Shown: positions 27,097 through 35,643 of the stretch, piece after piece
How positions within the stretch are numbered: position 1 is the stretch's first letter
Layout: the number at the start of each line of letters is the position of its first letter
Assembly: GCA_012719645.1 (NCBI GenBank)
Contig: JAAXZX010000004.1
Coordinates: forward strand, 1-64,000
Reading direction: 5' to 3'
From: Clostridiaceae bacterium
Lineage (GTDB): Bacteria > Bacillota > Clostridia > DSM-8532
DNA length: 64,000 nucleotides
Made by a program: the position numbers and the translations under genes
Notes under the pieces: generated by a model
What the model saw: the letters and a program-made list of their open reading frames with translations, nothing else
What the model was told of the DNA's origin: nothing
The model's database searches: none

Positions 27097-27138
27097 GGTA
27101 GGGACAGCAGCATCCAGGATGGGAGCGATGGTGAAGCC

Positions 27139-28809
27139 ATGGCGCATTTGGCATTGTATAGAAAATGGAGACCTCTTTCCTTTGATGACGTTGTTGAACA
27201 GCGCCATATTGTTGAAACCCTCAAAAACAGCGTCAGGAACAATTCCGTTAACCACGCCTATCTTTTCTGCGGAACCCGAGGCACAGGGAAAACCACCATG
27301 GCCAAAATACTGGCCCGTGCTGTCAACTGTTTGGCTCCCGTCGACGGCAATCCGTGCAACCGATGCGATATATGCAGGGGAATCCTTGACGGGGCCATAA
27401 TAGATGTAATCGAGATAGACGCCGCGTCCAACAACGGCGTGGATGATGTTCGCCAGATCAGGGAAGCCGTCATGTATGTGCCGGCTGTTACACGATACAA
27501 GGTCTATATTATTGACGAAGTCCACATGCTGTCATCTGGCGCGTTCAACGCCCTTCTGAAAACCCTTGAGGAACCGCCTGAAAGCGTTATTTTCATCCTT
27601 GCCACCACCGAACCCCACAAGCTTCCGGCAACCATTCTGTCACGCTGCCAGAGATTCGATTTCAAGAGGATAACTGTCGAAGGAATCCGCAGCAGGCTGG
27701 AAACAATCGCAAAAGCCGCTGGCGCCGATTTTGAGCCGTCAGCGCTGACCATGATCGCACGGCTTGCCCAGGGCGGGCTGCGCGATGCCATCAGCCTCCT
27801 GGACCAGTGCATTGCCACGGGTACGGATAAAATCACCAGGGATGTTGTCATTGCCGTTTCAGGGCTGGCGGCCCTGGAGATGATTGACGCGCTGGCGGAA
27901 GCCCTGGTGGACCGGGATATCCCTGGCGCCTTGACATGGATCGATGAAGCCCTGTCAGGAGGGAAGGACCTTGCGCCCCTTTGCGGCCAGCTCGTGGGAT
28001 GGTTTCGCAACCTCATGCTGCTCCAGACCGGCGGGGATGCGCTGAGGCTCGTGGATGCGGATGAAGTGGGCATTGAACGCCTGCGACAAGCGGCAGAGAG
28101 GATAAGCTGCGAGGAAACGGTCGCCATTGTCAGGGAGCTTTCCGAGGCCGAAAGCAGGCTGAAGTGGTCGGAAAACCAGCGTGTGCTTATGGAAGTCACG
28201 GCAGTGAGGGTTTGCACCAGGAACCTTGGCAACGCTGATTTGCCTGAAAGGATAATGCTCCTGGAATCAAGGCTGAGCGACCTGGAAAGAAAGCTGATGG
28301 AGATCCCGGACCGGCCATTGGCGCAAAAGCCCGCGGCCGGGAAGGAACCTGCACGTTCCGAGGTTCCGGACGCCGTTGAAAAGGAGCCGTCCATTTCCGA
28401 AAAGGCCGGAAAAAAGCATGATCCGGATGCAAAAAAGAAGGACGCCGCATCTCTCCGGAATGAACTGGAGGAGTGGCCCAAGGTTCTTGAATACCTGCAG
28501 TCGGCGGGGAAGATGAAGGTCTATGTATATCTGCTGGATACCCGCTGCCTTCTGGCGGACGATTCCACCGCCGTCGTAGTGGTTGGCCGCGATGAGCAGA
28601 TCAAGAAGAACATCCTGTGCAGGCGGGAGAACCTTGAAGCCGTCAGCGAGGCGCTCAATAAAGTGACCGGCAGGTCCATGAAAGTAAAGGTGAAGGACGA
28701 GGCAGAGATCGGGCTGGTTGAACCGGACCCGTCAGTAACCGATCCCATACTGGAAAAAGTAAAACAGTTTGCCATGGATACCGGCCTGAAGCTGGACATC
28801 ACGGAATAA
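27139..28809 (+). CDS. dnaX: DNA polymerase III subunit gamma/tau
   Basis: The protein has 556 residues. It is the clamp-loader ATPase that loads the beta clamp and links polymerase cores. The Walker A motif GTRGTGKTT, the zinc site CLAPVDGNPCNRCDIC, Walker B VYIIDEVHML and sensor ATTEPHKLPATILSRCQRFDF are all present. The C-terminal third (about 370-470) is a charged linker and the last 100 residues form the tau-type tail. ATG 27139 is the start; the track's earlier start runs into the SRP RNA. No YbaB or RecR gene follows, although they often do. Confidence 0.95.
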   Translation: MAHLALYRKWRPLSFDDVVEQRHIVETLKNSVRNNSVNHAYLFCGTRGTGKTTMAKILARAVNCLAPVDGNPCNRCDICRGILDGAIIDVIEIDAASNNGVDDVRQIREAVMYVPAVTRYKVYIIDEVHMLSSGAFNALLKTLEEPPESVIFILATTEPHKLPATILSRCQRFDFKRITVEGIRSRLETIAKAAGADFEPSALTMIARLAQGGLRDAISLLDQCIATGTDKITRDVVIAVSGLAALEMIDALAEALVDRDIPGALTWIDEALSGGKDLAPLCGQLVGWFRNLMLLQTGGDALRLVDADEVGIERLRQAAERISCEETVAIVRELSEAESRLKWSENQRVLMEVTAVRVCTRNLGNADLPERIMLLESRLSDLERKLMEIPDRPLAQKPAAGKEPARSEVPDAVEKEPSISEKAGKKHDPDAKKKDAASLRNELEEWPKVLEYLQSAGKMKVYVYLLDTRCLLADDSTAVVVVGRDEQIKKNILCRRENLEAVSEALNKVTGRSMKVKVKDEAEIGLVEPDPSVTDPILEKVKQFAMDTGLKLDITE

Positions 28810-29112
28810 ACGAAAACCCCGGTTTTCCTTTTTGGGTTCTGCCCGGCCAAAACGCTGATTCAGGACTTTGATACCCGGGAATATATAAAGTTGAGGATCA
28901 TGGCATTCTAATACTTGACAAAACCGGTATGGTGCTGATATATTTAGTTTGCTCAGCTCTGAGATATTTCCCGGGTATGAATGTGTATTATCATGAGTGA
29001 ATAGGATAATAATAATTATCTGCTTATCTTTGATATGTTTGAGCCTTTTGAATCGCAATCCATTGAATAAATGCACATATAGTATTCTGTATATTTTACA
29101 AGGCGGTGTTTT
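28810..29112. other. Intergenic leader upstream of rho
   Basis: About 300 bases with no gene. A small hairpin follows dnaX (AAAAC/GTTTT then CTTTTT). A promoter lies at 28915-28944. ATACCCGGGAATAT (28871-28884) is repeated inverted as ATATTTCCCGGGTAT (28966-28980), so the two arms flank the promoter. The 5' leader of the rho transcript is about 160 bases, long enough for autoregulation. No protein-coding or known riboswitch signal was seen. Confidence 0.6.
28915..28944 (+). promoter_or_regulatory. rho promoter
   Basis: Perfect TTGACA (28915-28920), 18-base spacer, TATATT (28939-28944). Confidence 0.72.
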
Positions 29113-30987
29113 ATGGAAGACAGATCCATTCTCGAGAAGAAGTCGCTTGAGGACTTGCGTTATATTGCCAAAATGCTGGGTTTGAAGAGCATTTACAAGT
29201 ATCGCAAGAACGAACTCATCGATTACATTGTCAATTCGGCAAATGAAGAAGAAAAAGAAAAAAAGAAGCCTTCCAGGAAGAAGGCTGCCGGGGATGTACA
29301 GGCCGATGCCGGTGAAATAGAAACACGCCGGCCTGAGCCCAAAGCCGAAACCCCGGCAAAGCGCCGCGGCAGGCCTAAAAAAGCCCGGACAGATGAGGAA
29401 GCGAAAGATACGGCTGGTCAGCCCGAATCCTCAGAAGCGCCTGCGACGGCAACCGTTCAGGCAGGAACCAGAGCAGAGTATCCTTCTGAAGAACCAGTTC
29501 CACCTCCCATTTCTCCTGCAGAAGCAGAAATCCCATCCGAGGATAATATAGAAGAACAAACATCCAAAAAGCCATCCCGGATTCATATCAAAAAAGTTGC
29601 AGAGATCAAGAAACCGGATTCCGGCCCGGAGGTTTCAATGACAACCGAGCCTTATATCGAGGGGCTTTCCCCTGATATGGCCGATTCCCAGGTGTATGCC
29701 GACGCGGCAAAAGCTGCTGCAGGGCCTGCGGAAGAAATCCCGGAGATGGAAAAAGACAGGGAAGAAGGCGCGATAGATGGTGAAGCGGCCAGGGAGAGCC
29801 GTTATGTCAGAATTGCCAGGACCAAGGACCTTTCCAAGCTTGAAAGCGATAATCCGGTATCGGGAATTCTTGAAGTTCTCCCGGACGGATATGGTTTTCT
29901 CAGGGGTCATAATTACCTGTCAGGACCCAAGGATATCTATGTTTCACCCTCCCAGATCAGGCGTTTCAATCTGAAAACCGGGGATAAGATAGTCGGCAAG
30001 GGACGTATCCAGAAGGACGGGGAGAAGTTCCAGGCTTTATTGTACGTTACCTCGGTCAATGACGACCCCCCGGAAGCCGCCCTGAAAAGAAAACCGTTTG
30101 ACCAGCTGACTCCTATCTATCCCGACGAAAGAATCACGCTGGAATCTGATCCAAAGGAACTTTCCACCCGCCTGATCGACCTGATAGCCCCCATCGGCAA
30201 GGGCCAGCGCGGACTCATCGTTTCTCCGCCCAAAGCCGGTAAAACCATACTGCTGAAAAAGATTGCAAACGCCATTACCCTCAAGCACCCGGAGATAGAG
30301 GTCATTGTGCTTCTCATTGACGAGCGTCCTGAAGAAGTGACCGATATGCAGCGTTCCATCAAGGGTGATGTGGTTTACTCCACCTTCGATGAACTGCCCG
30401 AGCACCATATCAAGGTCGCCGAGATGGTGCTGGAGAGAGCCCAGAGGCTTGTTGAGCATCATCGGGATGTGGTAATCCTCCTCGACAGTATTACGCGCCT
30501 TGCCAGGGCATACAACCTGACCATTCCGCCTACGGGAAGGACCCTGTCAGGCGGACTTGATCCTGGCGCGCTTCACAAGCCAAAGCGTTTCTTCGGTTCT
30601 GCCAGGAATATTGAAAACGGCGGAAGCCTGACCATTATAGCCACGGCGCTCATAGATACGGGCAGCCGCATGGATGATGTCATCTATGAAGAGTTCAAGG
30701 GAACCGGCAACCTGGAGCTCCACCTTGACAGGAAGCTTTCCGAAAAACGAATCTTCCCGGCCATCGACATCTACCGTTCGGGAACCAGGCGTGAAGAGCT
30801 TCTGCTCACACAGCGCGAACTTGATGGTATCTGGACCATCAGGAAAGCCATGAGCAATCTCGGGACGGCCGAGGTCACCGAGCTTATCATAAGCAGGCTC
30901 CTGAAGACAAAAACCAATGAGGAGTTTGTCAGCGGCATAAATACCGCCCTGCTGCAGAAGGAGAACAACAACTATGGCGCCCTGTAA
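29113..30987 (+). CDS. rho: Transcription termination factor Rho
   Basis: The protein has 624 residues, about 200 longer than the compact form. Rho is a hexameric RNA-dependent ATPase that terminates transcription. The Rho_N helical domain is at 1-45 ([21 protein letters not shown]). A disordered, Glu/Pro/Ala-rich insertion spans about 48-235 and contains the AT-hook-like KRRGRPKK. The cold-shock RNA-binding domain starts at [14 protein letters not shown]. The ATPase has [13 protein letters not shown] (Walker A) and [16 protein letters not shown] (Walker B). Such insertions occur in other Rho proteins and can change RNA affinity. rpmE follows, an order common in Clostridia. Confidence 0.96.
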   Translation: MEDRSILEKKSLEDLRYIAKMLGLKSIYKYRKNELIDYIVNSANEEEKEKKKPSRKKAAGDVQADAGEIETRRPEPKAETPAKRRGRPKKARTDEEAKDTAGQPESSEAPATATVQAGTRAEYPSEEPVPPPISPAEAEIPSEDNIEEQTSKKPSRIHIKKVAEIKKPDSGPEVSMTTEPYIEGLSPDMADSQVYADAAKAAAGPAEEIPEMEKDREEGAIDGEAARESRYVRIARTKDLSKLESDNPVSGILEVLPDGYGFLRGHNYLSGPKDIYVSPSQIRRFNLKTGDKIVGKGRIQKDGEKFQALLYVTSVNDDPPEAALKRKPFDQLTPIYPDERITLESDPKELSTRLIDLIAPIGKGQRGLIVSPPKAGKTILLKKIANAITLKHPEIEVIVLLIDERPEEVTDMQRSIKGDVVYSTFDELPEHHIKVAEMVLERAQRLVEHHRDVVILLDSITRLARAYNLTIPPTGRTLSGGLDPGALHKPKRFFGSARNIENGGSLTIIATALIDTGSRMDDVIYEEFKGTGNLELHLDRKLSEKRIFPAIDIYRSGTRREELLLTQRELDGIWTIRKAMSNLGTAEVTELIISRLLKTKTNEEFVSGINTALLQKENNNYGAL

Positions 30988-31109
30988 TTTGCCATAAGGA
31001 TTCTTGCAATCCCCCGTATGATGTGGTAGAATATCATTCGGCGCTTTTTTAAGGGTCGCAACGATAACGGTTTTGATAAAGAAGCAAGATGTGAGCGAGG
31101 TGAAAGACC

Positions 31110-31310
31110 ATGCGGGAAGGTATCCATCCTAAGTATACAAAGGCAACTGTCCGCTGTGCATGCGGTGAAACCTTTGAGACAGGTTCCACAAAGCCGGAGC
31201 TGCGTGTCGAAATCTGCTCCCAGTGCCATCCCTTCTTTACTGGGAAGCAAAAGCTTGTAGATACCGGTGGACGTGTTGATAAGTTCAAGAAGAAATACGG
31301 AATCAAATAG
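31110..31310 (+). CDS. rpmE: 50S ribosomal protein L31, zinc-binding type
   Basis: The protein has 66 residues. The zinc-binding form is shown by CAC near 16-18 and CSQC near 37-40 ([29 protein letters not shown]). This makes it the C+ form, replaced by a C- paralogue under zinc starvation in some bacteria. The ATG follows GCGAGGTG. A terminator follows directly. The order rho-rpmE is conserved in Clostridia. Confidence 0.95.
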   Translation: MREGIHPKYTKATVRCACGETFETGSTKPELRVEICSQCHPFFTGKQKLVDTGGRVDKFKKKYGIK

Positions 31311-31312
31311 AA

Positions 31313-31338
31313 AGCCGGGTATTGACCCGGTTTTTTAT
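31313..31338 (+). terminator. Terminator after rpmE
   Basis: CCGGGT / ACCCGG stem with a short loop (ATTG), followed by TTTTTTA. Confidence 0.9.
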
Positions 31339-31433
31339 TATCCTGCAGGAGAATGGCCGGTTAAGCCTGTCGAACATTCCTGCATGGGGCTGCTGGTTCG
31401 GTGAAATGATAGTATCGGTAAGGGGAATGGCAT

Positions 31434-32345
31434 ATGAGCAGGTTTTCAGCTGAAAAAACCAGGTCATACATCCTCATCGCGCTGGGGTGCGTGGTGGTTA
31501 CGTTTGCCATGAATGTATTTCTTATACCATTCAAACTGGCTCCGGGAGGAATATCCGGCTTATCAACCGTGCTGTATTATGTCTTCAACAAGGCTGTCCC
31601 GGTGGGCGCCATGATGCTGGCGTTAAATATCCCGCTGTTCCTTGGAGGATATAAGAGCAAGGGGAAGAGATTCTTCATACGCTCCCTGTTCGGGACAATT
31701 GTTCTTTCGGTACTGGTGGATGCCACGGCGCCCTTTGCAGAAACGCTGGTTACCGATTACCTCGTCAGGTTTGACAGTTCCATGGCTGCCCCTGACCTGC
31801 TTCTGAATGCCCTGGTGGGAGGCCTTATCATGGGCCTGGGCCTGGGAATGGTCCATAAGGAAGGTGCTTCCACCGGCGGTACCGACCTTGCAGCTTCGGT
31901 GTTAAGGAAGTTCTTTCCGCGATTGTCCCTTGGCGAACTGCTGCTGATCCTGGACGGCTTTGTCATCCTTTTTGCCACGATCGTTTTCAGGAGCGTCAAG
32001 CTCGGGCTCTATGCTTCCATCAGCCTTTATCTTTCCACAAAGACCATAGATGCATATATCGAGGGCTTCCATTTCGCGAAAAGCCTGATGATCATATCGG
32101 AGCGCCCCGAAGAAATAGCCGGGCGTCTCCTGAAGGATGTGGACAGGGGCGTGACCGGCCTTAAGGGAATCGGTATGTACAGCAGGGCGGATAAAACTGT
32201 CCTGCTGTGCGTTGTGAAGAAGCAGGAAATGCCCAAGGTCAAGGAGATCGTGAAGCAGTGCGATCCCAACGCCTTCGTTTTATTGAGCGATGTACGGGAA
32301 GTGCTGGGCGAGGGATTTCAACCGCTGCACTCCGATGAAAAATAA
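31434..32345 (+). CDS. YitT-family membrane protein
   Basis: The protein has 303 residues. About five membrane helices occupy the first 200 residues, with the family hallmark PGGISGLSTVLYY and HKEGASTGGTDLAA. The C-terminal domain (about 215-295, DUF2179-like) is soluble and has MIISERPEEIAGRLLKDVDRGVTGLKGIGMY. The family's function is unresolved. The ATG follows AAGGGGAATGGCAT. A hairpin GCATGCC/GGCATGC starts just after the stop. Confidence 0.88.
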   Translation: MSRFSAEKTRSYILIALGCVVVTFAMNVFLIPFKLAPGGISGLSTVLYYVFNKAVPVGAMMLALNIPLFLGGYKSKGKRFFIRSLFGTIVLSVLVDATAPFAETLVTDYLVRFDSSMAAPDLLLNALVGGLIMGLGLGMVHKEGASTGGTDLAASVLRKFFPRLSLGELLLILDGFVILFATIVFRSVKLGLYASISLYLSTKTIDAYIEGFHFAKSLMIISERPEEIAGRLLKDVDRGVTGLKGIGMYSRADKTVLLCVVKKQEMPKVKEIVKQCDPNAFVLLSDVREVLGEGFQPLHSDEK

Positions 32346-32619
32346 AGCATGCCACGGGAAGGCATGCCGCGGGGACGGTTCTACTGGTATACTTTAATGT
32401 CATGGGGACTGTCCTTTTTGCATACTTCCAACTGTCAGACCGGGCAGACGCGTATGACAGGAACCCGTCGGACTCTCATAGCAAGGTCATTGGCGGGTAA
32501 ATATACACTAACGGCTAAAATCGGCCGAAAACTCTTTTGGAGATATTTACTGACGGCAGAAGCAGCCTGCATACTCATCGGAAATCACTATATTCTTACA
32601 AAGCTGAGGAGGAATTGGC
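32346..32619. repeat. Intergenic region with hairpin and REP-like GGGGACGGTTCT segment
   Basis: The region begins with a perfect GCATGCC...GGCATGC hairpin (32347-32367) that lacks a T-run. It continues with GGGGACGGTTCT near 32371 and GGGGACTGTCC near 32404. Segments of this type occur in dispersed repeats of other Firmicutes (recollection, not checked). The rest shows no gene; the 114-codon ORF in the track has no RBS and no family look. Confidence 0.4.
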
Positions 32620-33036
32620 ATGTGGTTTTTATATGCCCTGTTGTCGGCGGTATTTGCCGCCCTGACATCCATACTCGCCAAGATAGGAATTGAGGGAATT
32701 AACTCCAATCTGGCAACTGCCATACGCACGGCAGTTGTACTTGTGATGGCATGGGTAATAGTTTTTGTAACGGGAATCCAGAACCAGATAGCCGACATCA
32801 GCAAAAAAAGCTGGTTGTTCCTGGCCTTATCGGGTATTGCCACAGGATTGTCCTGGCTTTGCTATTACAAGGCGCTTCAGATAGGAGAGGCTTCAAAGGT
32901 CGTTCCGGTGGATAAATTCAGTGTTGTCATCACCATGGTGCTTGCTTTTATAATTCTGAACGAGGCGCCAAATGTAAAAACAATCCTGGGCGGCATATTC
33001 ATTACAATCGGCACTTTTATCATGATACTGAAATGA
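32620..33036 (+). CDS. Half-size EamA/DMT-type transporter
   Basis: The protein has 138 residues and five hydrophobic spans. Members of this short class contain one EamA unit instead of two and may dimerise. Diagnostic segments are ALLSAVFAALTSILAKIGIEGINSN, SGIATGLSWLCYYKALQIGEASKVVPVDKFS and ILGGIFITIGTFIM. The ATG has GAGGAGG upstream. Its 3' end overlaps the convergent GNAT gene by 17 bases. The substrate is unknown; the family exports amino acids, sugars or drugs. Confidence 0.82.
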   Translation: MWFLYALLSAVFAALTSILAKIGIEGINSNLATAIRTAVVLVMAWVIVFVTGIQNQIADISKKSWLFLALSGIATGLSWLCYYKALQIGEASKVVPVDKFSVVITMVLAFIILNEAPNVKTILGGIFITIGTFIMILK

Positions 33037-33499
33037 GTTCTTTTTTAAGCCTTGCCCGGAGATATCCCCTGTCGGTTTCAACAGCTTCGACAAAGAAGCC
33101 CAGGCCATAGTAAAAGCGCATGAGAGCAGTATGCCTGGATGCGGTGTGCAGGGTGACTTCCCGCACACCCTGTGAAATCAGGTACTTGCCTGCGGCATTA
33201 ATCAGGGCTTCGCCGATCCCGATGCCGCGATTGTTGCAGCAAACCGCAAAACGGCTCAAATAGGCCATGTCACCTTGTATATCCAGCCTTAAGGTTCCCA
33301 CAGCCTCATTGTCCATTTCTGCGATAAGGACCGTCTTTTCGGCTATTGCCCGCCTGATGTCGTCGACCGTTTCCTGAAGGGCATCAAGACGGGTCTGCCC
33401 GATGGTCCTGCCATACTCCTGGAATGCCTGCTGCAGAATGGAAAAGACGGGGGCTGCGTCTGATTCCACAGCCCGCCTGATTACGAACGAATAAAGCAT
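33020..33499 (-). CDS. GNAT-family N-acetyltransferase
   Basis: The protein has 159 residues. It would transfer acetyl from acetyl-CoA to an amine. The fold signature includes the P-loop-like acetyl-CoA site RGIGIGEALINAAGKYL and the C-terminal FYYGLGFFVEAVE. It lies 24 bases downstream of argF on the same strand and is likely co-transcribed, which suggests but does not prove a link to arginine metabolism. The ATG follows AAGGAG. The 3' end overlaps the convergent transporter gene. Confidence 0.85.
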   Translation of the reverse strand: MLYSFVIRRAVESDAAPVFSILQQAFQEYGRTIGQTRLDALQETVDDIRRAIAEKTVLIAEMDNEAVGTLRLDIQGDMAYLSRFAVCCNNRGIGIGEALINAAGKYLISQGVREVTLHTASRHTALMRFYYGLGFFVEAVETDRGYLRARLKKELISVS

Positions 33500-33523
33500 G
33501 GCTCATGTCTCCTTGTGCCCGGA

Positions 33524-34447
33524 TCAGCCCATCAGCTTGACCAGTACCGCTTTTTGGGCGTGGAGCCTGTTCTCTGCCTGATCGAACACGATGGAACGGC
33601 TGCCGTCAATAACCGAATCGGTCACCTCATATCCCCTGTAAGCGGGGAGACAGTGCATGAACAGGGCATCCGGCCTGGCTTTGGAGAACAGTTCGTCGTT
33701 AACCTGGTAGGGCATGAATGCCTGCACGCGTTTTTCCTTTTCTTCCTCCATACCCATGCTGACCCAGGTATCGGTATATACGACATCCGCATCCTTTGCG
33801 GCTTCAATGGGATCGGTCGTGAGCACTACCTTTGCGCCGGTTTCGGCGGCTGCTTCCTGGGCTCTGCTTATTGCGACGGGATCGCAGGAATAGCCTTCCG
33901 GGGTTGCCGCGGTTATGTCCATTCCAACCTTGGCGCAGCCGATGAGAAGGGAGTTGGCTACATTATTCCCGTCACCGAGGTAGGCCAGCTTCAGGCCCTT
34001 GAACTTGCCCTTTTTCTCCTTGACAGTCTGAAGGTCGGCCAGCACCTGGCAGGGATGATAGCTGTCTGTCAGGCCGTTTATAACGGGAATTGTACCGCAC
34101 TCAGCGAGGGTTTCCACATCGCTCTGCCTGTATGTTCTGATCATGATACCGTCTATGTAACGGGACAGGGTTTTTGCCGTGTCGGCCATGGTTTCGCCCC
34201 TGCCCAGCTGGATATCATTGGCGCTGAGGAAGAGGGAGTATCCTCCCAACTGGTACATGGCCACCTCAAAAGATACCCTGGTGCGGGTTGAGGCCTTGGA
34301 GAAGATCAGACCCAGGGTTTTTCCCTTCAGAAGATGGTTGTGCCTGATGCCGTTTTTATTCTCGTATTTCAGTTTCTCGGCCATGGACAGTGTCTCCAGG
34401 ATCTCTTCGCTTGTCCAGTCGGCTAAGCATAAAAGATGTTTTACCAT
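33524..34447 (-). CDS. argF: Ornithine carbamoyltransferase
   Basis: The protein has 307 residues. It condenses ornithine and carbamoyl phosphate to citrulline. The carbamoyl-phosphate motif SKASTRTRVSFE, the ornithine-binding HCLPAYRG and DQAENRLHAQKAVL near the end are typical, with TYRQSDVETLAECGTIPVINGLTD between them. The length matches anabolic OTCs. ATG 34447 has AAAGGA upstream; the ORF track runs on through the promoter region. Two perfect ARG boxes cover its -35 and -10, so ArgR repression is expected. A GNAT gene follows. Confidence 0.95.
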   Translation of the reverse strand: MVKHLLCLADWTSEEILETLSMAEKLKYENKNGIRHNHLLKGKTLGLIFSKASTRTRVSFEVAMYQLGGYSLFLSANDIQLGRGETMADTAKTLSRYIDGIMIRTYRQSDVETLAECGTIPVINGLTDSYHPCQVLADLQTVKEKKGKFKGLKLAYLGDGNNVANSLLIGCAKVGMDITAATPEGYSCDPVAISRAQEAAAETGAKVVLTTDPIEAAKDADVVYTDTWVSMGMEEEKEKRVQAFMPYQVNDELFSKARPDALFMHCLPAYRGYEVTDSVIDGSRSIVFDQAENRLHAQKAVLVKLMG

Positions 34448-34532
34448 TGTCAACCATTCCTTTCCGCATAACGCTGCAAGTCTCGCCGGAAACCGGTTAA
34501 TCCGGCCTGTTAAGCACAATGTGATTCCTGAT

Positions 34533-34567
34533 TGTATTATTATACATTCAAATGTATAAAAATGCAA
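34533..34567 (-). promoter_or_regulatory. argF promoter overlapped by two ARG boxes
   Basis: On the minus strand TTGCAT (34562-34567), exactly 17 bases and TATAAT (34539-34544) form a strong promoter. Two perfect TGnATwwwwATnCA sites, TGCATTTTTATACA (34553-34566) and TGTATAATAATACA (34533-34546), coincide with the -35 and -10. Centre spacing is 20 bases, the same as at argD. Confidence 0.85.
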
Positions 34568-34630
34568 CAGTAATCTTTCAGCTGCGCCGTACCCGTTTTC
34601 TCCTGCCTCTCTGTTGGTAATTAATGAGTA

Positions 34631-34658
34631 TAAGCATAAAGAACCAAGATGCCGATTA
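34631..34658 (+). promoter_or_regulatory. Candidate sigma-D (flagellar) promoter of motAB
   Basis: TAAG (34631-34634), 16 bases and GCCGATTA (34651-34658) resemble the sigma-D consensus TAAA-N14-16-GCCGATAA. It lies 56 bases before motA. Confidence 0.55.
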
Positions 34659-34713
34659 ATAATTTGAATCCTGTTTGCTGTACGCAAGAGAAAGAGCTAA
34701 AGCTGGTGATGTA

Positions 34714-35541
34714 ATGGATCTCGCAACAATATTCGGGATGGTTCTGGGCATAGCATGCGTAGCCTATGGTATTTTAAGCGGCGGTGAGATCTCGTCCTTT
34801 ATTGACGCAGGTTCCATAGCCGTTACGTTTGGAGGCGGACTGGCATGCACAATAATGTCTTTTCCGCTCTCTGATACCATAAAGGCGCTGAAGGCAATAC
34901 CTCTTGTCTTCAAACCGCCCAGGTTTGATCCCTTTCAAACCATTCAACTTTTGGTTGAGCTTTCCCAGAAAGCGCGCAGGGAAGGCTTGCTGGCGCTGGA
35001 ATCCGCACAGGAAGACATAAAGGACGATTACCTGAAAAAAGCCCTGGAACTGGTTGTGGACGGTATTGAAGCTGAAATGGTCAAGACATCCATGCAGTTT
35101 GAAATAGACAGTATGGTGGTACGGCACAGCGTTGTACAGGCCTTCTTCAAAACACTGGCAGCACAGTTCCCGTCCTGGGGTATGATCGGTACGCTGATGG
35201 GACTTGTAAACCTGCTCAAGGGCATGGATGACCCGTCAAACATCGGGCCCGCGATGGCCCTCGCGATCATCACCACCTTTTACGGAAGCGTTCTGGCAAA
35301 CTTCATATGCAACCCGATTGCAACCAAATTGCAGGGAAGCAGCGCGGAGGAGATCAGGATGAGGGAGATGATCATGGAAGGCATCCTGTCCATCCAGTCA
35401 GGTGAAAACCCGCGTTTGATGGAGCATAAACTGAAGACATTCCTTTCTCCTGATCAGAAGCTGCAGTATGAAAGCATGGTTATCAGGGAAAGAGAAAAGG
35501 ATAGAGGAACCGAAAGAGAGATGGGAACAATCCAGGAGTAA
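34714..35541 (+). CDS. motA: Flagellar motor stator protein MotA
   Basis: The protein has 275 residues. With MotB it forms the ion channel that powers flagellar rotation. Four membrane helices are visible: near 3-22, 32-50, 148-170 (AAQFPSWGMIGTLMGLVNLL) and 182-203 (ALAIITTFYGSVLANF). The cytoplasmic loop and the PSWGMIGTLMG signature are typical. ATG 34714 follows GGTGATG; the ORF-track start is earlier. motB lies 102 bases downstream. No other flagellar genes are in the window. Confidence 0.94.
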   Translation: MDLATIFGMVLGIACVAYGILSGGEISSFIDAGSIAVTFGGGLACTIMSFPLSDTIKALKAIPLVFKPPRFDPFQTIQLLVELSQKARREGLLALESAQEDIKDDYLKKALELVVDGIEAEMVKTSMQFEIDSMVVRHSVVQAFFKTLAAQFPSWGMIGTLMGLVNLLKGMDDPSNIGPAMALAIITTFYGSVLANFICNPIATKLQGSSAEEIRMREMIMEGILSIQSGENPRLMEHKLKTFLSPDQKLQYESMVIREREKDRGTEREMGTIQE

Positions 35542-35643
35542 TACCTCCAGGCTGTTGCCTGACGTACTGGAAAGCAGCTGGTTTTGGCACAGCACACGGC
35601 AGCAGGTTTTGACATGTTCAACAGGATTGGGGTGAGTTGATCC

